Positions 26,736 through 35,452 of a stretch of 64,000 nucleotides of DNA are shown in pieces. The notes beneath the pieces are model-generated. The model was given only the letters and a program-made list of their open reading frames with translations, had not been told where the DNA came from and searched no databases. Both the position numbers and the translations under genes were made by a program. Source of the DNA: DATARH01 sp963746885 (GTDB lineage: Bacteria > Pseudomonadota > Alphaproteobacteria > ATCC43930 > CGMCC-115725); NCBI GenBank assembly GCA_963746885.1, contig CAVVDM010000014.1, positions 124,001 to 188,000 of the forward strand, written 5' to 3'. Within the stretch, counting starts at the first letter, position 1; each line of letters starts with the position of its first letter.

Positions 26736-27272
26736 GTGAGCGATCAAGCTCTGCGAGCGGCGTCAGACCCGACTGTCGGGTCCATGATGATGATGGAATA
26801 CGATGCCAACAAGAAAAGTGCCGGGATTGCTTATTTGCTGTGGTTTTTTGTTGGAATGCTCGGGGCTCACCGATTTTATCTAGCGGCCCCCGGTACGGGA
26901 GCAGCCATACTCATTCTCACATTGGTGGCAACATTCTTGAGTTTTGTTCTGGTTGGGTTCGTCTTGCTGTTGATTCCCAGCATCTGGGTATTGGTCGACG
27001 CGTTCTTAATTCCGGGGATGGTACGCAACTACAACAACGAACTGATCACCCAACTAAGACAATGCGCGCCTGACCCCCGAGCCGACGCGCTCAGGCCGCC
27101 TCGTCGAGGGTCGAGCCGACATCGAGCGTCGTCGCCCGCCGCAGGTCCCGCGGCTGCGATTCGTCGTGCGGCCGGCCGCGATGCATCGTGTCGCGGTTGT
27201 CCCATATCACAAGGTCGCCGACCCGCCATTGGTGGCTGTAGACGAATTGCCGCTGCGTCGCGTGTTCGTTGA
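26736..27272 (+). CDS. TM2 domain-containing membrane protein, AT-rich
   Basis: The protein has a short cytoplasmic lead followed by the TM2 domain: KKSAGIAYLLWFFVGMLGAHRFYLA, a second helix (AAILILTLVATFLSFVLVGF) and LIPSIWVLVDAFLIPGMV. GGGAG at 26723-26727 is eight bases before GTG 26736 but only two before ATG 26730, so the GTG is preferred. The domain ends near 27060; the open frame then continues into an Arg/Pro-rich tail antisense to the dioxygenase gene, which is probably not a meaningful sequence. The coding region is clearly AT-richer than all its neighbours, which suggests transfer. Role unknown. Confidence 0.75.
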   Translation: MSDQALRAASDPTVGSMMMMEYDANKKSAGIAYLLWFFVGMLGAHRFYLAAPGTGAAILILTLVATFLSFVLVGFVLLLIPSIWVLVDAFLIPGMVRNYNNELITQLRQCAPDPRADALRPPRRGSSRHRASSPAAGPAAAIRRAAGRDASCRGCPISQGRRPAIGGCRRIAAASRVR

Positions 27273-27981
27273 GGTCGGCGAGCAGCAGGCGCCCCTCCGG
27301 CACCGGCCAGCCGACTATGTGCGAGGCGTGCGCGGACAGATAGAGCGTCTTGCGCCCGGAGCCTGGATGGCGGCGCACCAGGCGCTGGCGCGACGGCGGG
27401 TATTGCTCGCGCTCGCCCGGCGGAAACTCGGTGAAGCCAATCTGGCCGCGCGACCAGAACACGTCGTGCTCGACAACGAGCCCGTCGATCGCGGCCTTCT
27501 GTGCGTCGGTCAAAGCGTCATAGGCGGCGCGCATGTCGGCAAACTCGGTCTCGCCGCCGCCGAACGGCGAGGCGGGCGGCACCGCGACCGCGAACAGCAT
27601 GCCGAGCACGACCGGCACCGGCATGTACGAGGCATCGGTATGCCACAGCCGGTTGCCGAGGCTGTCGAGCCGCTTCCTGTCGTCGCGGGCGCGCAGGCGG
27701 TTGTCCTCGTCGAGGTTCGAGATGTCGCCGATCTCGGGGAAGGCGAGGCGCCGCTTGCCGCCGCGCGCCGCCGAGCGGCCGATTTCGAGCTCGCCGAAGC
27801 GGCCGGCAAAGCTCCGCAACTCGGCGTCGCTCAGACGCTGATCGTGGAACACGAGGACGGCATACCGGTCGATCGCCTGCCACAGATCGCGGAGGCCGGC
27901 CGCGTCGATCGGCGCGGCCAGGTCGAGGCCGCCGATCTCGGCCCCGATATGCGGATGAAGCGGCGTGATCGTGATGGCCAT
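27091..27981 (-). CDS. TauD/TfdA-family Fe(II)/2-oxoglutarate dioxygenase
   Basis: This 296-residue cytoplasmic enzyme uses Fe(II) and 2-oxoglutarate to hydroxylate a small molecule. The iron ligands are His114 and Asp116 (LWHTDASYMPVP) and the distal His at about 267 (WDNRDTMHRG). The Arg-containing segment near the C-terminus (RDLRRATTLD) should bind 2-oxoglutarate. It begins ITPLHPHIGAEIGGLDL, as in TfdA- and TauD-like enzymes. The start at 27981 has GGAGAG six bases upstream; an earlier Met at 28023 is less supported. The substrate (sulfonate, phenoxyacid or other) is not predictable. Confidence 0.9.
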   Translation of the reverse strand: MAITITPLHPHIGAEIGGLDLAAPIDAAGLRDLWQAIDRYAVLVFHDQRLSDAELRSFAGRFGELEIGRSAARGGKRRLAFPEIGDISNLDEDNRLRARDDRKRLDSLGNRLWHTDASYMPVPVVLGMLFAVAVPPASPFGGGETEFADMRAAYDALTDAQKAAIDGLVVEHDVFWSRGQIGFTEFPPGEREQYPPSRQRLVRRHPGSGRKTLYLSAHASHIVGWPVPEGRLLLADLNEHATQRQFVYSHQWRVGDLVIWDNRDTMHRGRPHDESQPRDLRRATTLDVGSTLDEAA

Positions 27982-28108
27982 GCGGCGCTCTCCCAGCCTG
28001 TCATGTCCGTTAGCGAGCAGCATCGATCCGCAATTCCGGCATTGTCAATCACCCGAAATGCGCTTAGGCCAGCACAGCCATTAGAGATACCCGTCGAGGG
28101 AGGAAGTT

Positions 28109-29119
28109 GTGAGCCTGCAACTCGCCGAACCATTCCGGCCGCCGACCGTCAATTCGCTGTCGGTGCGGCTGGTCGTCGATTCGTATTTCGATCTGTTCAT
28201 GCCGCGGGCGACACACCCGCATGTCCGGATCGAGCACGTCTCGCGCATCCCCGGCCACGAGACCTCGACCCTGGCGTGCGAATGGGGTCTGTCGTTGCAC
28301 CTCGAATCCGCGCGGGCGGGCGAGAAGCACCAATATCTTCTCGATTTCGGCTTCACCCCGGAGATCATCAACCGCAATTTCGGCCTGCTCGGCATCGAGG
28401 CGGAGAAGCTCGACGGCCTCATTCTCAGCCACTCGCATCGCGACCATTACGGCGGCATGGTCGGCTTCGTGCAGCAGCATCGCGGCCGTATGCGCGAGGA
28501 TCTCAAGCTTTATACCGGCGGCGACCTGACTTTCCGCGAGAAGTGGAACCGGGGACGCGAGGGCGAGCAGCCGGTCACGATGGGCGCGCTCGACAGCGCG
28601 GCGCTGCTGGCCGCCCATGTCGAGACGGTCTGTTGCGGCCATGCCCATGCGCTCGGCGGCGCCTTCACCAGCGGCCCGATCGCGCGCACCTCGTTCGAGA
28701 ACGTGCTGCCCAACACGCTGGTCGAGCCGACCCCGGCCGACCATTTCACCGAGGAGGAGAAGCGCGGTCGGCTGGTTCCCGACAAGCACCCCGACGAACA
28801 CGCGACGTGTTACGTCGTTCAGGGCCGCGGGTTGGTGGTGATTTCGTCGTGCGGCCATTCCGGGATCGTCAACACGGTCAAATCGGCGATGGCGGTGTCC
28901 GGCATCGACAAATTGCACGCGGTGATCGGCGGCTTCCATCTCGGCTTCGCGCCGAACGACTATATCGATCACACGGTGGCAGAGCTGAAGGCGCTGGCGC
29001 CCGACGTCCTGGTGCCGATGCACTGCACCGGCAGGGGCTTCATCGCCGCAGCGTTGCGCGAGATGCCGCAGCAGACGGTGCTGACCAATACGGGGAGCCG
29101 CTTCACCTTCGGCGTCTGA
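28109..29119 (+). CDS. Metallo-beta-lactamase fold hydrolase
   Basis: This 336-residue cytoplasmic protein carries the metal motif HSHRDH at residues 108-113 (LILSHSHRDHYGGMVGF). Later ligands are in SCGHSGIVNTV and GGFHLGF. The layout, with a large insertion (ADHFTEEEKRGRLVPDKHPDEHA), matches the MBL subgroup annotated as dihydropteroate-type phosphate synthase-like (the MptA/RFAP-synthase-related COG1237 group). It starts at GTG 28109, with GGAGG five bases before it. The racemase-like gene starts three bases after its stop, so they form an operon. The substrate is unknown. Confidence 0.85.
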   Translation: MSLQLAEPFRPPTVNSLSVRLVVDSYFDLFMPRATHPHVRIEHVSRIPGHETSTLACEWGLSLHLESARAGEKHQYLLDFGFTPEIINRNFGLLGIEAEKLDGLILSHSHRDHYGGMVGFVQQHRGRMREDLKLYTGGDLTFREKWNRGREGEQPVTMGALDSAALLAAHVETVCCGHAHALGGAFTSGPIARTSFENVLPNTLVEPTPADHFTEEEKRGRLVPDKHPDEHATCYVVQGRGLVVISSCGHSGIVNTVKSAMAVSGIDKLHAVIGGFHLGFAPNDYIDHTVAELKALAPDVLVPMHCTGRGFIAAALREMPQQTVLTNTGSRFTFGV

Positions 29120-29122
29120 GCC

Positions 29123-29930
29123 ATGCGCCTGTTCTATCAGAGCCTCGGCGTCAGCCGCCGCTCGACCAGCGGCGATTATGCGCAGCGCCTCGCAGCGATC
29201 CTCGCCGGGGCGGCGGCGCCGGGCACCACGGTCGAATTGCGCGGCCTCAGCGAGGGCCGCGCAATCGCCGACCAATACCGCTATCTCGAATACCTCGACA
29301 CCGCGGAAATCCTCGACAACGGGCTCGCCGCCCAGCGCGACGGCTACGACGCCTTCCTGCTCGGCAACATCTTCGAGCCGGGCATGCACGCGCTGCGCGA
29401 GCTCTTGACGATCCCGGTGCTCGGGCTGTGCGAAGTCCTCGGTGTTCCTCGCCTGCCTGATGGGGGCGAGCTTTTCGGTCGTCAACGTCAACCCGAAATT
29501 CACCCGCCGCGTCACCGAAAACATCGCGAGCTACGGGCTGTCCGGCCGGCTTGTCTCGATCGACCGGATGGAAGTCGAGCGCCCGGCCGTATTCGACCGC
29601 GCCTTCGTGGATGCGGGCGTGCGCGCCGATGTGATCGAGCAGTTCCGCGTTGCCGCGCGCCAGGGCCTCGCGAAGGGCGCCGAGAGCGTGATCCCGGCCG
29701 GCGGCAGCGTGATGACCCTGCTCGCCGAATCCGGCGTGCACGAGGTCGATGGCGCGCCAATCGTCAACGGGCTGGTCGCGCTCGTCAAGATGGGCGAGCT
29801 GGCGGCCGGCATGCAGGCGCTGACCGGGCATTTCACCAGCAAGCGCCTGACCTACGCGCCGCCCTCGGGCGCCTTGCTCGACGATGTTCGCCGGGTCTAC
29901 GGCAGCCACATCTACCCGGGCGCCGCCTGA
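29123..29930 (+). CDS. Asp/Glu/hydantoin racemase-like protein (one-base frameshift)
   Basis: The N-terminal frame (MRLFYQSLGVSRRSTSGDYA, then YDAFLLGNIFEPGMHALREL and IPVLGLCE) breaks at about 29435. Skipping one G gives SSVFLACLMGASFSVVNVNP and the rest of the protein to the stop at 29930, about 268 residues in all. The two-domain layout fits the Asp/Glu/hydantoin racemase superfamily. The usual catalytic cysteines are not clear: the first may be in GLCE, while the second position reads IPAGGSVM with no Cys. It may therefore not be a racemase. It is translated right behind the MBL-fold gene and probably shares its pathway. Confidence 0.72.
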
Positions 29931-30026
29931 GCCGATCAACCTCCAGCCCCGGCCGCCTCGCCCGTCCCGCCGGCTTGGTGTAGGATCATCCGGCAACGGG
30001 CTGCTTCTGCCCGGAGGGGAAACAGC

Positions 30027-30827
30027 ATGGGCCTGATGGCCGGCAAGCAAGGGCTCGTCATGGGGGTCGCCAACGACCGCTCGCTCGCCTGGGGCATCGC
30101 CCGGGCCTTGCACGAGCACGGCGCCCGGCTGGCCTTCACCTACCAGGGCGACGCGCTCGGGCGGCGGGTGCGGCCGCTGGCGCAGAGCGTCGACAGCGAC
30201 ATCGTCATCGAGGCCGACGTGACCGACGAGGAGAGCCTCGATTCGCTGTTCGCCGACCTTGGCGAGCGCTGGGGCCGGCTCGATTTCGTCGTGCATGCCA
30301 TCGCCTTCTCCGACAAGAACGAGCTGACCGGCAAGTACCTCAACACCAGCCGGGCGAATTTCCTGCGCACTCTCGACATCTCGTGCTTCTCGTTCACCGA
30401 TGTGTGCCGGCGCGCGGCGCCGCTGATGACCGCGGGCGGCAGCCTGTTGACCCTGACCTATGCCGGCGCCGAGCGGGTGATGCCGCACTACAACGTGATG
30501 GGGGTCGCCAAGGCGGCGCTGGAGGCGAGCGTGCGCTATCTCGCGGTCGATCTTGGCGGCGACAACATCCGGGTCAACGCGATCTCCGCCGGGCCGATCA
30601 AGACCTTGGCCGCCTCGGGGATCGGCGACTTCCGCTATATCCTCAAGTGGAACGAGCACAATGCGCCGCTGAAGCGCAACGTCACGATCGAGGATGTCGG
30701 CGGCGCCGGCGTCTATCTGTTGAGCGACCTGTCGTCCGGGGTTACGGGCGAGGTCCATCACGTCGATTGCGGCTATCACGTCGTCGGCATGAAGGCGGTC
30801 GACGCGCCCGACATCTCGGTCGTGTGA
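30027..30827 (+). CDS. fabI: Enoyl-[acyl-carrier-protein] reductase (NADH), FabI
   Basis: This 266-residue short-chain reductase-type enzyme catalyses the last step of each fatty-acid elongation cycle. It begins MGLMAGKQGLVMGVANDRSL, which is FabI-specific. Other FabI features are FVVHAIAFSDKNELTGKY, the first Tyr in LTYAGAERV and the catalytic Tyr155 and Lys162 (Y-x6-K in HYNVMGVAKAAL), with AISAGPIKTLAASGI after them. aroC follows 10 bases downstream, a common pairing in alphaproteobacteria. Confidence 0.96.
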   Translation: MGLMAGKQGLVMGVANDRSLAWGIARALHEHGARLAFTYQGDALGRRVRPLAQSVDSDIVIEADVTDEESLDSLFADLGERWGRLDFVVHAIAFSDKNELTGKYLNTSRANFLRTLDISCFSFTDVCRRAAPLMTAGGSLLTLTYAGAERVMPHYNVMGVAKAALEASVRYLAVDLGGDNIRVNAISAGPIKTLAASGIGDFRYILKWNEHNAPLKRNVTIEDVGGAGVYLLSDLSSGVTGEVHHVDCGYHVVGMKAVDAPDISVV

Positions 30828-30837
30828 CGGGCGCACG

Positions 30838-31916
30838 ATGGCCGGAAACACCTTCGGCACACTGTTCCGCTTCACGACCTGGGGCGAAAGCCACGGGCCG
30901 GCGATCGGCGTCGTCGTCGACGGCGTGCCGCCGCGCCTGCCGCTTGCCGAGAGCCGACATCCAGCAATGGCTCGACAAGCGGCGGCCCGGCCAGTCGCGC
31001 TTCACGACGCAGCGCCGCGAGCCGGACGAGGTAAAGATCCTGTCCGGCGTGTTCGAGGGGCAGACGACCGGCACGCCGATCCAGCTGATGATCGAGAATG
31101 TCGACCAGCGCTCGAGGGACTACGGCAACATCGCCGACCGTTTCCGGCCGGGCCACGCCGATTATGCCTACTGGAAGAAATACGGCATCCGCGACTATCG
31201 CGGCGGCGGCCGCGCTTCGGCGCGCGAGACCGCCTCGCGGGTTGCCGCCGGCGCGGTGGCGCGCCAGGTGCTGGGGCCGGGGATCACGATCCGCGGCGCG
31301 CTGGTGCAGATCGGACCGCACCGGATCGACCGCGACGCCTGGGACTGGGAGGCGATCGCGGACAACCCGTTCTGGTGCCCGGATCGCGCGATGGCGGCGC
31401 GCTGGGCCGATTATCTCGACGGCGTGCGCAAGGCCGGCTCGTCGGCTGGCGCGGTCATCGAGCTGGTGGCGGAGGGCGTGCCGGCTGGGCTTGGCGATCC
31501 GGTCTACGACAAGCTCGACGGCGATCTGGCGCGCGCGATGATGACGATCAACGCGGTCAAGGGGGTCGAGATCGGCGCCGGCTTCGCCGCCGCCGCGCTT
31601 TCGGGCGAGGAGAATTCCGACGAGATGCGGATGCAGAGGCGGCAAGGTCGCGTTTCTGTCGAACAATGCCGGCGGCATCCTCGGCGGCATCTCGACCGGG
31701 CAGGACATCGTCGTGCGCTTCGCGGTCAAGCCGACCAGTTCGATCCTGACGCCGATGCGCAGCGTCGACGCCGAGGGCAACGAAGTCGAGGTTTCGACCC
31801 GCGGACGGCACGACCCCTGCGTCGGCATCCGTGCCGTGCCGGTCGGCGAGGCGATGCTGGCCTGCGTCCTCGCCGACCACCTGCTGCGCTACCGCGCCAT
31901 CGGCGGCGCGGTGTAG
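30838..31916 (+). CDS. aroC: Chorismate synthase AroC (two one-base frameshifts)
   Basis: AroC converts EPSP to chorismate, the last common step to aromatic amino acids. The product reads MAGNTFGTLFRFTTWGESHG, then breaks near 30951. It resumes one base over at DIQQWLDKRRPGQSRFTTQR and carries the FMN/EPSP-binding stretch RPGHADYAYWKKYGIRDYRG and RASARETASRVAAGA. It breaks again near 31638 (after SDEMRMQ) and resumes as GGKVAFLSNNAGGILGGIST, then FAVKPTSSI, RHDPCVGIRAVPV and the end. All three pieces are highly conserved in type and in order, and both breaks are fixed by skipping one base. Two separate mutations in an essential gene with no other decay are unlikely; consensus error is the better explanation. 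Confidence 0.9.
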
Positions 31917-31938
31917 GCGGGCGGGCAGGATCCGGGCG

Positions 31939-33691
31939 ATGATGCGGCGGGCCGGATTGCTGGCGATTGCCGCCCTCGTGCTCCTGTGGATCGCGCCGGT
32001 CGCTACCCAGGCGGCGGAGCCCGGGCTCGCGACGCCGATCTGGGTCTACAACAACTGGTCGGCATATGACGAACTGTCGGACGCGGCGCCGCTGACGGAA
32101 GAATTGGCGATGCGCGAATTGCGCCAGATCCTGCGGCTGCGCAAGGCCGGGGTGCGCATCGACTATTACGTGATGGACGCGTTCTGGTTCGATCCCGAGG
32201 GCGGCTACCGCACCTGGCGCAAGGAAACCTGGCCGGACGGCCCCGACGCCTGGCTCGCCGCCTGCCGCGACAACAACATCAAGCCCGGGCTGTGGTTTGG
32301 TACGAACAGCCTCGTCCACCTCAACCCGGTAGCGAAATGGCGCAACTCGCTGACGACGAAAAAGGGCGCGATGGCGCTTTACGAGGGCGGCTTTCTCCCT
32401 GACTTCATGGACGTGCTGCAGCATTGGTACGACCGCGGCGTCCGGCTGTTCAAATTTGACTTCGCCGAATTTGGCGCCGCGGCGGCGGGCGACGAGCACG
32501 CCTTCGCGCCGCGCCAGATCCGGCTGCGCAACCGAGCGGCGCTGCGCGCGGCGCTGCTTGCGTTCCGCGACAAGAACCCCGACGCGGTGCTGGTTGCCTT
32601 CAACGGGTTTGTCGGCGACGTCGGCAGCGCCAAGAGCCGCGTGCCGCGCTCCGCTTTGCGCTGGCTCGACGTGTTCGACGCGCTTTATGCCGGCGACCCG
32701 CGTCCGTCCAACGTCCCGGAGATGAATTTCTGGCGCTCGGTCGACATCTACAGCGACCGCATGGTGCGCCGCTTCAACGAGGCGGGGGTGCCGCTACGGC
32801 GCATCGATTCGACCGGCTTTATGATCGGCGACACCGGGACGATCTATCGCCGGCGCACCGCCGCGTGGCAGGGCATGCTGTTGCTGATGATGGCGCGTGG
32901 CGGCTGGGTCAACACGGTCCACGGCAATCTGGAGTTCCTCGACGATGCGGATTTGCACTGGTTCGCCAAGGCGCAGGCGCTCTATGACGGCCTGCAGCGC
33001 GACGGTGTGACAAGGGCGTTCGGCGGCCTCGCAGGCGACCGCCTGCCTTACGGATTCGCCGCGGCAACCGCCTCGGGCAGCCTCTACACTGTCGTCAACC
33101 CGGCGCAGAGCGTGCAGGTGGCCGATATTGCCGGCTCTACCTCACCCGCACGGACCCTCGGGCGCCGGCCGCATTCTGTTCCGCGATGCCGGGTTTGCGC
33201 CGGTGCTGCAGGGCGACGCGATCCGCCTCGGACCTGGCCAGCTCGCGGTGGTCGGTTACGGGCGTTATGCGGATGCCGGCAACGACCTCGGCATCGGCTC
33301 GGGCATCCACATTCCGCGCAGCATCGAGCCGATCCAGGCCCAATTCGTCAGAGCCAACGCGGGCATCGTCTTCACCGCAACGGTCCCGGCGCCGGCCGAG
33401 GGCGATCTGCGCATCATCCTGCGGCAGAGCGACGAGGGCGGACAGACGACGCGCAGCATGACCCAGACTCCGATGGGACAGCACTTCACGATCAGCGCCA
33501 CCCAGGAAGGCGAACGGCTTCCGGTCAAGACCCAATATGACAAGATCGTATGGAGCGGCCTGGCGTGGGCTGCCGGCGAGATCCCGCACAGCGAGCTGAA
33601 GCCGGGCCTGCCGGTCGAGATCCGCCTATTGTCTTCCGACCCCGACAAGTCGCTCCGCCTCACCGGGCAGGTCTACGCGGTCGAATATTGA
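31939..33691 (+). CDS. Secreted glycoside hydrolase-like protein, alpha-galactosidase type (frameshifted)
   Basis: A signal peptide (MMRRAGLLAIAALVLLWIAP, cleavage near TQAAEP) is followed by a TIM-barrel-like domain. It carries GVRIDYYVMDAFWFDPEGGY, IKPGLWFGTN and LFKFDFAEF. The K-x-D of FKFDF (Lys172, Asp174) matches the nucleophile motif of clan D glycosidases (GH27/GH36, melibiases). After about residue 395 the frame is lost between 33130 and 33175. One base over, a beta-rich C-terminal domain continues (GRILFRDAGFAPVLQG to VYAVEY), giving about 583 residues. It is probably a periplasmic or extracellular enzyme. Family assignment is moderate; the sugar is unknown. Confidence 0.65.
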
Positions 33692-33696
33692 GCGTG

Positions 33697-33725
33697 CCCT
33701 CTCCGCCCCCAATGGGCGGAGAGGG
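33697..33725. terminator. Perfect 12-bp inverted repeat between convergent genes
   Basis: CCCTCTCCGCCC (33697-33708) and GGGCGGAGAGGG (33714-33725) form a perfect GC-rich stem with a 5-base loop, six bases after the glycosidase stop and 14 bases before the end of the convergent NIPSNAP gene. There is no T-run on either strand, so it may act as a bidirectional mRNA 3' end or be a copy of a dispersed palindromic element. Confidence 0.55.
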
Positions 33726-33738
33726 TCAACCGCAACGG

Positions 33739-34353
33739 TCAGTGCAGCGGCGAGAAATTCGAGGGGACGACCAGCATGTTCTCCTGGATCAGCGTCTGGC
33801 CGGGCTGCCCGCCCTTCGGCGGCCAGATGCCTTCGCGCTGGGCCTTGGCGCGAACCTCGGCGCGGTGGTTGGCGTCCTTGTAGGCCCAGATGTGGCGCCA
33901 GCGGTTGAGCCCGCCGAGCTCGGAATGGCCGGCGAAGGCGAGCGGCGACAGCTCCATCCGCTTGTCGATCGCGGTGGCCCAGCGGTCGATGATCGCCGGG
34001 ATGGCGCCGGGAGCCAGCGTGTAGGTGCGGATCTCGTAAATGCCGCCCAATTGCCGCGGCTCCATCTTCGGGCAGAACGCCGCCGGGATGAAGATTTCGC
34101 TCTGCTGCTCTTCGACGAACTCACGGATGTTGGGCGGCCAGCCCTCGATCTTCTGCGAGCGGACCTGGGCCCGCTGCGCGAAATCCTCGTAAGGCCAGAC
34201 ATGGATGATGCGGTTGAGCGGGCCGACCTCGGTATGCCAGAAGGCACCGAGCGGCGATACTTTCGTGCGGTTTTTCAGTCCTTCGCCAAAACGCTTTTCG
34301 GCCTCGGCGACTGAGCCGGGCTTCAGCCGGTAGGTACGGAATTCGACGATCAT
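33739..34353 (-). CDS. NIPSNAP family protein
   Basis: This 204-residue cytoplasmic protein consists of two tandem ferredoxin-like NIPSNAP domains. The first opens IVEFRTYRLKPGSVAEAEKR and contains GPLNRIIHVWPYEDFAQR. The second opens YEIRTYTLAPGAIPAIIDRW and contains GGLNRWRHIWAYKDANHR. Such proteins are dimeric alpha/beta barrel-like. They often sit beside catabolic genes, but no general activity is established. It is downstream of the dehydrogenase-aminotransferase-GGT run on the opposite side of a terminator-like hairpin. Confidence 0.9.
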   Translation of the reverse strand: MIVEFRTYRLKPGSVAEAEKRFGEGLKNRTKVSPLGAFWHTEVGPLNRIIHVWPYEDFAQRAQVRSQKIEGWPPNIREFVEEQQSEIFIPAAFCPKMEPRQLGGIYEIRTYTLAPGAIPAIIDRWATAIDKRMELSPLAFAGHSELGGLNRWRHIWAYKDANHRAEVRAKAQREGIWPPKGGQPGQTLIQENMLVVPSNFSPLH

Positions 34354-34420
34354 CGGGTTTCCTCCGCGGATAGGTGACCCGTGACGCTAGACCCGCGCGC
34401 CGGCGCCGACAAGGGCTCGC

Positions 34421-35452
34421 TCAGAGCGCTTCGAGCGCGGCGACGACGGCGCGGTCGATCACGATGCCCTCGACGCGGCGGCGCTCGCGCTCACGGAACG
34501 AGCGCTCGGAGGGAATGCGGATTTCCGCCACGCCCTCCTGGCGCGGCGTCGCCTTGATGGCGCGCACGAGGTCGGCCATCTGCGCCGCGAAGCCGCCGCC
34601 CGGCAGCATCGCGCCGGGATCGACCACCAGAAACAGAAAGCCGTAATCCTGCGGGTTGCCTCGGGGCAGCGCGGCGCCGGCGAGGAGGCCCAGCGCTTGG
34701 ATCGCAAAGGCAAGGCCGTAGCCCTTGTGGCCGCCCCACGGCGCCACGCCGCCGGCGGCGGCAGCGCGGGCGTCGCGGGTCGGGTTGCCGTCGGCGTCGA
34801 ACGCCAAGTCGGGCGGCAGCGGCTCGCCGGTCTCGGCGCTCAGCAATACCTCGCCCCACATCAGGGACGCCGTGCCGATGTCGAAAATCACCGGCCCGTC
34901 GGTCGACGGGAAGCCGAACGCGATCGGGTTGGTGCCGAGCGCCGGCCGGCGCCCGCCCGGCGGCACGACATGCGGCGACCCGCTCGCGGTGTGCAGGCCG
35001 ACCAGCCCGGCGGCGACGACGCGCTCGAGGTAGTATGCGTTGCGCCCGCTGTAATAGCTGTTGTAGACGCCGACCGAGGCGATGCCCTGGGCTTTCGCCT
35101 TGGCGACCGCGATCTCCATGCCGCGATAGACCGCGACGTAGCCGACGTTGTTGCCGCCGTCGACCAATGCCGCGCTCGGCGTCTCGTGCACGACCCGGAC
35201 CGGCGTGCGGGTCGCCCCGGTCTTCGCGTCGCGGGCGATCGCCAGAATCCGCGGCAGCCCGGCAAAGCGATAGCCGCACAGCGAATTGTCGATCAGCTGG
35301 TCGGTGATGATATGGGCTTCCTCGGCCGGGTAGCCGATCCGGGCAAGCGCCGCCTCGCCGAGCGCGGTGGCGTCGGCGACATCGAGGCGCACGGTATCGG
35401 GCCGGTCGGGGTCGAGAAAATTCGGGCTGTTGCTGATCATCGCGAAACTCAT
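34421..35452 (-). CDS. Malate/L-lactate/ureidoglycolate dehydrogenase family (Ldh2) oxidoreductase
   Basis: This 343-residue protein is of the Ldh2/sulfolactate dehydrogenase NAD(P)-dependent family, which has its own fold. Typical segments are ALARIGYPAEEAHIITDQLI, VGVYNSYYSGRNAYYLE, GRRPALGTNPIAFGFPSTDG, FDIGTASLMWGEV, GGHKGYGLAFAIQALG and the C-terminal IRIPSERSFRERERR. It should interconvert a 2-hydroxyacid and a 2-oxoacid. Its ATG shares a base with the stop of the upstream aminotransferase (TGATG), so the two are translationally coupled and probably act in one pathway. Confidence 0.88.
   Translation of the reverse strand: MSFAMISNSPNFLDPDRPDTVRLDVADATALGEAALARIGYPAEEAHIITDQLIDNSLCGYRFAGLPRILAIARDAKTGATRTPVRVVHETPSAALVDGGNNVGYVAVYRGMEIAVAKAKAQGIASVGVYNSYYSGRNAYYLERVVAAGLVGLHTASGSPHVVPPGGRRPALGTNPIAFGFPSTDGPVIFDIGTASLMWGEVLLSAETGEPLPPDLAFDADGNPTRDARAAAAGGVAPWGGHKGYGLAFAIQALGLLAGAALPRGNPQDYGFLFLVVDPGAMLPGGGFAAQMADLVRAIKATPRQEGVAEIRIPSERSFRERERRRVEGIVIDRAVVAALEAL

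Noticed and set aside
29442..29930. A stand-alone 162-residue gene
   Set aside because: It is the C-terminal part of the racemase-like protein after a one-base frame break, with no start signal of its own.
30384..31942. A single 519-codon gene reading across fabI and aroC
   Set aside because: It mixes an antisense-like frame of fabI with the middle portion of aroC; the in-frame aroC piece is better explained by frameshifts within aroC.
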